Assembly (NCBI GenBank): GCA_028599035.1
Contig: JAQRMT010000002.1
Location: 16,217 to 36,855 of the forward strand
Length of the DNA: 20,639 nt
From: Gammaproteobacteria bacterium
Lineage (GTDB): Bacteria > Pseudomonadota > Gammaproteobacteria > PS1 > Pseudothioglobaceae
Reading direction: 5' to 3'
Position numbers and translations under genes: made by a program. The notes beneath the pieces are model-generated. The model was not told the DNA's origin. It saw only the letters and a program-made list of their open reading frames with translations, and searched no databases. Position 1 is the first letter of the stretch. Every line of letters begins with the position of its first letter. Positions 15,320-20,639 of the stretch are shown here, piece by piece.

Positions 15320-15355
15320 AAAAAATCAAACTCAGCAATACTGCTTATTTAGTTT
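15320..15355 (-). terminator. possible weak terminator after dsrH
   Basis: On the coding strand, AAACT and AGTTT (15351-15355, 15328-15332) plus AGCA/TGCT around a GTAT loop make an imperfect hairpin with an uneven internal loop. Six U follow (15320-15325). It lies about 12 bp after the dsrH stop. The stem is weak, so this may only be partial. Confidence 0.35.
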
Positions 15356-15367
15356 TTTTAAACGAAT

Positions 15368-15664
15368 TTAAACCCATGAAACCGCAGTTCCATGCTCAAC
15401 CACTAAATCAACAAAACCTGCATAATCAACTAATTTGATATTATCTGCAACCTTTGATGAAATTCCTCTCGCATCAATATCTCCTTGCAATGCAAAGACT
15501 CTACCTTGTGTAGCAAGCTCAGCAAGCATGGAAGAATTTGCATTATTTGCAGCGGAAATCACACCGTCTTCAATCAATAAAATAACACTGCTGTCATCAA
15601 TTGCATTTAAACAAGACTGTAATGAGTTACGCTCAAAAGATGATTTATTTACTGTATGTAGCAT
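15368..15664 (-). CDS. dsrH: DsrH, TusB-like subunit of the DsrEFH sulfurtransferase
   Basis: The product has 98 residues, as expected for DsrH/TusB proteins. It starts MLHTVNKSSFERNSLQSCL, with Cys18 at the position of the conserved DsrH cysteine (Cys20 in Allochromatium), then DDSSVILLIEDGVISA, GRVFALQGDIDARG and IKLVDYAGFVDLVVEH. DsrEFH is a hexameric cytoplasmic complex that passes sulfur from TusA to DsrC and marks the oxidative dsr pathway. The ATG is preceded by AAGGAG and lies 12 bp after dsrF. It is the last gene of the first dense block; the following 107 bp before dsrC hold RNA structures. Confidence 0.94.
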   Translation of the reverse strand: MLHTVNKSSFERNSLQSCLNAIDDSSVILLIEDGVISAANNANSSMLAELATQGRVFALQGDIDARGISSKVADNIKLVDYAGFVDLVVEHGTAVSWV

Positions 15665-15676
15665 AATGAATACTCC

Positions 15677-16081
15677 TTAAAAACTTAAACATACATCTTG
15701 TTCAGACATAAGTTTAGAAAGTTCCACATTAGAAACCACTTTAACGCTTGGTTTTTCTGCCCAGTCATCGTCTTCATCTTCCCACACTAAAGGCATGAGA
15801 TCATCTGCACTTAAGCCTCGTTCGGTTAAAGACTCTGCAGATACGAAAAACTGGTTAATGTCATAATCGCCAAGCGCATGAAAAGTCTTAGAAAAGTTTT
15901 TCATACCAATACCGTCGGTATTTTGACCTTCAACGAGTTGATACACACCATCATCCATAAAGGCTAAAGACACATCTTGATCAAAAGCAGCGGCAATTAA
16001 AACCACTTCTAATGACTCTAATGCATACACAGTGCCATAAGGGGCTCTACGGTTTAAATACATAAATTTCTTTGTGCTCAT
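15677..16081 (-). CDS. dsrF: DsrF, TusC-like subunit of the DsrEFH sulfurtransferase
   Basis: From the ATG at 16081 the protein is 134 residues. KKFMYLNRRAPYGTVYALESLEVVLIAAAFDQDVSLAFMDDGVYQLV is the classic start of DsrF/TusC proteins. The only cysteine is Cys131, near the C-terminus and not in the position of a catalytic cysteine, in keeping with a structural role for this subunit in the hexamer. A TTG four codons upstream would overlap dsrE; the ATG follows the dsrE stop by one base and has GGAG at a good distance, so it is preferred. An acidic patch WEDEDDDWAE (about 100-109) is present in a loop. All three subunits are present in canonical order. Confidence 0.94.
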   Translation of the reverse strand: MSTKKFMYLNRRAPYGTVYALESLEVVLIAAAFDQDVSLAFMDDGVYQLVEGQNTDGIGMKNFSKTFHALGDYDINQFFVSAESLTERGLSADDLMPLVWEDEDDDWAEKPSVKVVSNVELSKLMSEQDVCLSF

Positions 16082-16082
16082 A

Positions 16083-16484
16083 CTAGTCTCCAAATACCAC
16101 TAAACGGTCAGACTGAATACCCGCTTCAATTAACTGACCTAAGCCAGAAATACGAAACGCTGGATGGATGTTATTGCCATCAATACCATTCTTATCCGCT
16201 TCACCTTCGTCTAACATGCCACGACGAAGTGCAGCAGCCACACATACCACCAATTCAGGCTCACCGTCAGCATTCTTAATATCTAGGCTAGCCCAGTTAT
16301 TAACAACATTACGGTCGTCTTGTGGTGGAACCGTAAAACGAGATGCGTTATCTACGCCATCGTGATAGAAAAACACACGGAAAATCTCGTGTCCTTTTGC
16401 AATCGCCGCTTTAGCGAATTGGTATGCAGTATCAGACGCTTGGTGCTGATATGGGCCTTCGTTAATTTGAATAGAAATCTTCAT
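16083..16484 (-). CDS. dsrE: DsrE, TusD-like catalytic subunit of the DsrEFH sulfurtransferase
   Basis: The 133-residue product opens MKISIQINEGPYQHQASDTAYQFAKAAI, continues with VFFYHDGVDNASRF, and carries the sulfur-binding cysteine Cys81 in ELVVCVAAALRRG, equivalent to Cys78 of E. coli TusD and Allochromatium DsrE. In this pathway DsrE receives a persulfide from TusA and hands it to DsrC within the cytoplasmic DsrEFH complex. It follows dsrB by 10 bp and precedes dsrF by one base, so translation is probably coupled. The length is normal and the active-site region is intact. Confidence 0.95.
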   Translation of the reverse strand: MKISIQINEGPYQHQASDTAYQFAKAAIAKGHEIFRVFFYHDGVDNASRFTVPPQDDRNVVNNWASLDIKNADGEPELVVCVAAALRRGMLDEGEADKNGIDGNNIHPAFRISGLGQLIEAGIQSDRLVVFGD

Positions 16485-16494
16485 TGATCTATCC

Positions 16495-17568
16495 CTAGAA
16501 ACGAATGTAAGCAGATGAGTTCAACTGGTGACGCGTACCTTTCCAGTCAGAAACATGGAATTTAGTAAACGGCAGACCCGTCTTCTCAAAGAATGCCGGC
16601 CAACCGATACGCTCAACCCACTCACCAACTCTTTCCCAATCACGAGCATCGCCTTTATATACGGCTAAAATTTTCTTAACCACAGCACCAACTTCCGGCC
16701 ATCTTGGCGGATTGTTTGGCAGTCCTGCTGCTACTAACTTCTGGAATGAAGGCTTAGAGCGAGCATTTGAGTGCTTACCACCGATCCAGATAGCAATCTT
16801 AGAGTGCTCAGGGTCATTGATTTGCATTGGCGGACATGGTGGAAAACATGCACCACAACAGATACATTTTTTCTCGTCAACTTCTAATGTTGGCTTGCCG
16901 TTAACCATCGCTGGACGAATCGCAGCAACTGGGCAACGCGCAACAACTGTTGGACGCTCACAAACATTAGCCACTAAATCATGATTGATTTTAGGTGGCT
17001 TAGTGTGTTGAATGTTAATTGCGATATCACCATGACCACCACAGTTAATTTGACAACATGAAGTTGTCATATGCACACGATTCGGCATTTCTTCTTTCTG
17101 AAATTCTTCATGTAAATCATCCATCAATGCTTTCACCACACCTGACGCATCTGTACCTGGAATATCACAATGCAGCCAACCTTGGGTGTGTGAAATCATT
17201 GATACCGTTGGACCTGTACCGCCTACTGGGAAACCAGCAGATTCTAGCGCTTCAATCAAAGGATTTACCTTTGCTTCAGTGTCCACCATAAATTCAACAT
17301 TTGAACGAATAGTGAAACGAATAAAACCATCACCAAATTCATCAGCAATATCTGCTAATTTTTTAATGGTGTAAACATCCATTTGTCTTTGTGTACCACA
17401 ACGAACAGTCCAAACTTCTTCATTATGCTTTGAAGTATGGTGTAATACACCTGGACGAGGACGGTCATGAAAAGCCCACTGGCCGTAGTTACGACGCATC
17501 GTTGGGTGCATGTATTGGATAGGGTCAGGGCAACCTGATTCGATAGGCATTCTTACTGGTTCAGCCAT
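16495..17568 (-). CDS. dsrB: DsrB, beta subunit of reverse dissimilatory sulfite reductase
   Basis: The 357-residue protein has the sulfite reductase fold and the siroheme-[4Fe-4S] cysteines C134, C171, C172 and C176, whose spacing matches DsrB of Desulfovibrio. A ferredoxin domain follows with C203, C212 and CICCGACFPPC (235-245). The catalytic siroheme-amide of DsrAB is bound mainly in this subunit. In sulfur oxidisers the enzyme converts DsrC-bound sulfur to sulfite, releasing six electrons. GYGQ-like RRNYGQWAFHDRPRPGVLHH near the N-terminus and SAYIRF at the end are typical. AAGGAG precedes the ATG. It follows dsrA by 48 bp. The direction (oxidative) is inferred from the dsrEFH and dsrL neighbours, not from DsrB alone. 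Confidence 0.97.
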   Translation of the reverse strand: MAEPVRMPIESGCPDPIQYMHPTMRRNYGQWAFHDRPRPGVLHHTSKHNEEVWTVRCGTQRQMDVYTIKKLADIADEFGDGFIRFTIRSNVEFMVDTEAKVNPLIEALESAGFPVGGTGPTVSMISHTQGWLHCDIPGTDASGVVKALMDDLHEEFQKEEMPNRVHMTTSCCQINCGGHGDIAINIQHTKPPKINHDLVANVCERPTVVARCPVAAIRPAMVNGKPTLEVDEKKCICCGACFPPCPPMQINDPEHSKIAIWIGGKHSNARSKPSFQKLVAAGLPNNPPRWPEVGAVVKKILAVYKGDARDWERVGEWVERIGWPAFFEKTGLPFTKFHVSDWKGTRHQLNSSAYIRF

Positions 17569-17616
17569 AATAGTTTCTCCTTAATAGTTTTGTATAATTA
17601 AAATTATGCGTTTGGA

Positions 17617-18921
17617 TTATGCGTTAGCTTCTGCTTTATTCTCAAACCACTTAGTCGCTTCTTCGTCCCACTTGTCCATACGAACATAAGACATATAACG
17701 CGGTGAATCAACCATGTTTGGATTAACATCTAAGCCAATACCTTCCATGAAGTTAACAATACCAATACGCTCAATCATTTCACCAGTACGCTCGTGCTCT
17801 AGTGCATTCTCAGCAAAGAAGTCAATCACTTCACCTGCTAATTCTTCAATGGCTTCGTAGTCTTCTTCGGTTTCAAGCTTCATAAATGGAACAACAACCG
17901 TACCAAATAAATCACCGATTTTCAGTGTGCGCTTACCACCCATACAGATTGTTACGCCTTTATCATCGCCTGTTGCTAAGATTGCACCTTCTGATGCATC
18001 TTTAATATAGTTGTGCGTCAACGGTGAAGTTGCATTTAAACAATGCATACACTTAACACAATTTTTATTATCAATTGTCAATGAAGTGTCAGCTTCAACT
18101 TTCATACATTGTGTCGGGCAACGAGAAGTAATGTTGTCAACAACATAATCCATACCTTTATCAGCAACCATGGCTTTCCATGCGTCTTGGTTAATCTTAA
18201 TATCATCTCTCCAAGTACCGATAGTTGCAAAGTCTGAACGCTCAATAGAATTCATACAGTCATTAGCACAACCTGAAACTTTGAATTTCATTTTGTATGG
18301 TAATGCTGGACGGTGCATATCATCAAGGAATGCATTGACTAATGTTCTAAGTGCTGCTTGCTCATTCGTGTTTGACATCTCACAACGCGCTGCGCCTACA
18401 CATGACATACCCGTACGAACTGCAGGACCTGCACCACCCATGTCGAAACCAATTTCGTTCAACTCGTTAAAAATCGTTTGTGTGGTTTCTTCGGTTGCGC
18501 CTTGAAACATAATGTCGCCTGACTGACCATGAAATGCAATCAAACCAGAACCGCCATTGTCAACAAAGGTATCGCACAAATCTCTTAATAACTTAGAAGT
18601 GTAGTGCATCCCTGCTGGTGGCTGAATTCTTAAAGTGTGGAATTCACCTGCATCTTTAAATTTAAATTCGCCATTTTCGTCTTTAAGCTCATTGAAACGT
18701 GGAATTACACCACCACCATAACCAACAACACCAACGGTGCCGCCTTTCCAGTAACCTTTCTTGGTTACATATGATGTTTCTAATGTTGCCAATACATCAC
18801 GAACCATGCTTGCGCCTCCGTGATCATCTTGTGCTAAACGCTTAAGACCTGTTACAAACGAAGGCCATGGACCGTTTTCCAACTCATCAAGGTTGGGTGT
18901 GTTATATAACTCTTTTGCCAT
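17617..18921 (-). CDS. dsrA: DsrA, alpha subunit of reverse dissimilatory sulfite reductase
   Basis: The 434-residue protein has the DsrA siroheme cluster motifs C174-x5-C180 (CVGAARC) and C218-x3-C222 (CANDC), then a ferredoxin insertion with C268, C272 and CVKCMHC (288-294). It pairs with DsrB in an alpha2beta2 cytoplasmic enzyme. GGAG precedes the ATG at 18921 by about nine bases. It is the first gene of the operon; the 166 bp upstream hold a perfect -10 box and a GC-rich palindrome but no clear terminator for the gene before it. Length and motifs are normal for the oxidative type (about 417 residues in Allochromatium). Confidence 0.97.
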   Translation of the reverse strand: MAKELYNTPNLDELENGPWPSFVTGLKRLAQDDHGGASMVRDVLATLETSYVTKKGYWKGGTVGVVGYGGGVIPRFNELKDENGEFKFKDAGEFHTLRIQPPAGMHYTSKLLRDLCDTFVDNGGSGLIAFHGQSGDIMFQGATEETTQTIFNELNEIGFDMGGAGPAVRTGMSCVGAARCEMSNTNEQAALRTLVNAFLDDMHRPALPYKMKFKVSGCANDCMNSIERSDFATIGTWRDDIKINQDAWKAMVADKGMDYVVDNITSRCPTQCMKVEADTSLTIDNKNCVKCMHCLNATSPLTHNYIKDASEGAILATGDDKGVTICMGGKRTLKIGDLFGTVVVPFMKLETEEDYEAIEELAGEVIDFFAENALEHERTGEMIERIGIVNFMEGIGLDVNPNMVDSPRYMSYVRMDKWDEEATKWFENKAEANA

Positions 18922-18985
18922 TTTATTTCTCCAATAGTTTTAATAAATTCCCTGATCTTAAGAAAAGGAAATATGAACAGAGGAA

Positions 18986-18991
18986 ATTATA
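18986..18991 (-). promoter_or_regulatory. probable -10 box of the dsr operon
   Basis: A perfect TATAAT on the minus strand lies 65 bp before the dsrA ATG, predicting a start near 18979. The -35 region 16-18 bp upstream has no good hexamer, which suggests an activator-dependent promoter. Confidence 0.5.
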
Positions 18992-19038
18992 CGCAAATGC
19001 AAGAAAATACCCTGCTTTATTAGTAATATTTATGGCTA

Positions 19039-19049
19039 CCCCTTAGGGG
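19039..19049. promoter_or_regulatory. GC-rich palindrome upstream of dsrA, candidate operator
   Basis: CCCCT and AGGGG flank a single central base, in otherwise AT-rich sequence. Its centre is about 65 bp upstream of the predicted transcription start, a usual place for an activator. TACCCCT on the plus strand also fits the NarL-type heptamer TACYYMT, but the second half-site does not. Confidence 0.4.
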
Positions 19050-19087
19050 ATATAAATTAAAGTATTTATGCAAAGGTCTCACTATAA

Positions 19088-20639
19088 CTATTTGATATTA
19101 CTTTTAAAAATATAGTTTGGCTTAAAAGTATAAATCAATAATGGAATGATTGTTAATGCGATTACCACATCAATAATTAATGCCTCAGAAATAAAAATAC
19201 CTAACGCCCAGGTGTTCGCAAGTTGTGTCATTAATAACGGAATGAAGCTTGCTAACAATACTGCAATTGATGCAAAAACAGCTGCGCCTGTCGTTTCTAG
19301 CGTATTTCTGAGCGAATCAATCCATTGTCCGCCAGTAGCTTGCATCTCTTCGCGTAAACGAGAAATCATATAAATACCGTAATCAACCCCCAACCCCATG
19401 GCAATTGATAATGACACCAAGGTTGCAAAATGCAAATTACCTGACCAATTTTCAACACTTGTGTAGTAAGCGCCCAAACCATATTGCCCAAACAGCGTGA
19501 CCAACAAAGTTGAGGTTAAAATAGCGGCAATCAATGGCGAACCAAAAATTAATGCTGTAATAATAAAAATTGCCAATGCCGTTACCAATGGCGATTTAAT
19601 ATATTCAACCTCAGCAACATCATGCGTTGCCTCTGTTGCGCCCAAAAACCCACCAACAGACATTGTTGTTGTGCCACTGTCTTCAATTGTTACGGTTTTA
19701 CCTGTTGCAGGCATATGCACCACATCACCTGACTTAAAACCCCAAGTGACTAAATTAAACCCTGGTTCGTTTTTATTGTCTTCAAACCACTGCTGAATAT
19801 CTTTCACAGTTTGGTGAGTTTTTACCGGATCCATAGTATTCACAAAACCCATAATAACGCCTTCATTCCAATCTTTGGCAACAAACGAATCTAAATCACC
19901 AGCATTGGTATTTGCTTCCAACAATCCGTTAAAACCTGTCACTATTTCATTGGCGTTAGGCGTCCAATCTTTGTCTTCCACATCACCATAGACATCCATA
20001 TTCTTAGAGATGAATGCCGCATTTGGCACATGGAAATACTTTAAGTCTGGCTCTTGCCCTTCGGGTGTCATCATCAGCATATTCACAATCTTTAAAAACT
20101 GGATATAAGAGCCAGTAAAGCCAATATTTGGATGAGCACGCATCCAGTCTTCAGTCTTCTCAATCGCTGCCATAACTTCAGCATCATTAAAAGCACCTTG
20201 TGCTGCGTCTTCATCCTCATCCCAGCATTTTTCATTGGGCTTTTGTGTGCCATCATAAGTGCAAGATGGCAACATCGGGAAATATTCAGCCTTCCCTTTA
20301 ATAGGGATATTAACTGAAATCACACCCGGCATCACTTCGCCTAAGCGACGAAGGTCAACATTAGCGTCAGAATCATATTTAAATGCCGCACGAGCATAGT
20401 TAATGCCCACCTCCAAACCTGGCATTGGGCTTTCATCTGTTGGCTGGTAAATTTTTGTCTGTATTGCGCTCCAAGCAACCAAGACAATAATAGTCCCGAT
20501 GGGGATAATTTTCATCTTACTTGTAATGACCTTTGTCAACACACTTGCCATACTTTTTTCAAATCTTGATGCTTCTGTCATTGACGCATCTTGCTTAAAG
20601 TCCTTACCTGGAAACATAGCCATTAAAATTGGCGATATT
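19088..20639 (-). CDS. RND/MMPL-family exporter, C-terminal half (5' end outside window)
   Basis: The frame is open through the right window edge (upstream residues ISPILMAMFPGKDF), so the ATG at 20623 is not the true start and the gene is cut, not truncated. About 517 residues are visible. A membrane helix (IIPIGTIIVLVAWSAI) is followed by a long periplasmic domain of about 270 residues with a cysteine pair (SCTYDGTQKPNEKCW). Then come five helices: VTALAIFIITALIFGSPL, AAILTSTLLVTLFG, LHFATLVSLSIAMGLGVDYGIYM, VFASIAVLLASFIPLLM and the final LIIDVVIALTIIPLLIYTF. This is the second half of an RND exporter resembling the HAE3/MMPL branch; GVDYGIY is the family motif after helix 10. Such proteins move hydrophobic molecules such as hopanoids or lipids, but the substrate here is unknown. 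It is on the dsr strand, 166 bp upstream of dsrA. Confidence 0.88.
   Translation of the reverse strand, partial: ISPILMAMFPGKDFKQDASMTEASRFEKSMASVLTKVITSKMKIIPIGTIIVLVAWSAIQTKIYQPTDESPMPGLEVGINYARAAFKYDSDANVDLRRLGEVMPGVISVNIPIKGKAEYFPMLPSCTYDGTQKPNEKCWDEDEDAAQGAFNDAEVMAAIEKTEDWMRAHPNIGFTGSYIQFLKIVNMLMMTPEGQEPDLKYFHVPNAAFISKNMDVYGDVEDKDWTPNANEIVTGFNGLLEANTNAGDLDSFVAKDWNEGVIMGFVNTMDPVKTHQTVKDIQQWFEDNKNEPGFNLVTWGFKSGDVVHMPATGKTVTIEDSGTTTMSVGGFLGATEATHDVAEVEYIKSPLVTALAIFIITALIFGSPLIAAILTSTLLVTLFGQYGLGAYYTSVENWSGNLHFATLVSLSIAMGLGVDYGIYMISRLREEMQATGGQWIDSLRNTLETTGAAVFASIAVLLASFIPLLMTQLANTWALGIFISEALIIDVVIALTIIPLLIYTFKPNYIFKSNIK

Noticed and set aside
19039..19049. The dsrA upstream palindrome as a terminator for the exporter gene
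   Set aside because: A one-base loop cannot form a hairpin and no T run follows; it is better read as a protein-binding site.
1..20639. CRISPR arrays, tRNA or rRNA genes, insertion sequences, integrases
   Set aside because: No repeat-spacer pattern, cloverleaf, rRNA-like segment, transposase motif or flanking direct repeats were seen on reading both strands.

Overview
The window is AT-rich and gammaproteobacterial in character. Its core is a complete oxidative-type (reverse) dissimilatory sulfite reductase operon in the order dsrABEFHCMKLJOPNR, about 12.6 kb on the minus strand from 18921 down to 6360. With dsrEFH and dsrL present and no dsrD or dsrT in the window, this is the set used by sulfur oxidisers such as Allochromatium, SUP05/Thioglobus and the thiotrophic symbionts of deep-sea mussels and clams. 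The low GC content and compact spacing fit the SUP05/symbiont branch best, but that placement is inference; no 16S or other marker is present.

Layout. Positions 1-3337 hold housekeeping genes: a 5'-complete, 3'-truncated hemW and rdgB (minus), rpiA (plus), and a BepA-like M48 metalloprotease (minus) whose 3' end overlaps rpiA. Positions 3338-4272 carry a plus-strand sulfur-transfer pair, tusA and dsrE2, with a good sigma70-like promoter and a very strong terminator. Next come a BCCT-family osmolyte transporter (plus, 4308-5906) and a small cupin (minus, 5946-6299) lying just beyond dsrR. The dsr operon fills 6360-18921. The right edge (19088-20639) is the C-terminal half of an RND/MMPL-type exporter, cut by the window end.

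How the genes work together. TusA and DsrE2 are cytoplasmic or membrane-associated persulfide carriers that, with DsrEFH, pass sulfane sulfur to the two C-terminal cysteines of DsrC. DsrAB, with its siroheme-amide cofactor made with the help of DsrN, oxidises DsrC-bound sulfur to sulfite with DsrL as electron partner. DsrMKJOP is the membrane complex that recycles DsrC and exchanges electrons with the quinone pool and periplasm. DsrR is a cysteine-free A-type scaffold relative reported to affect dsr expression.

Points worth a second look: dsrC is bracketed by RNA hairpins (a terminator-like one upstream, a 5'-UTR hairpin, and an 11-bp stem before dsrM), suggesting separate control of this abundant protein; DsrJ has no cysteine outside its three CXXCH motifs, although a cysteine haem ligand is a hallmark of the characterised DsrJ; a GC-rich palindrome sits about 65 bp upstream of the predicted dsrA start; and the usual rhodanese partner of tusA-dsrE2 is missing. 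I see no mobile element, CRISPR array, tRNA or rRNA, and no gene-free stretch longer than 300 bases. I do not see a wholly unknown multi-gene system here.
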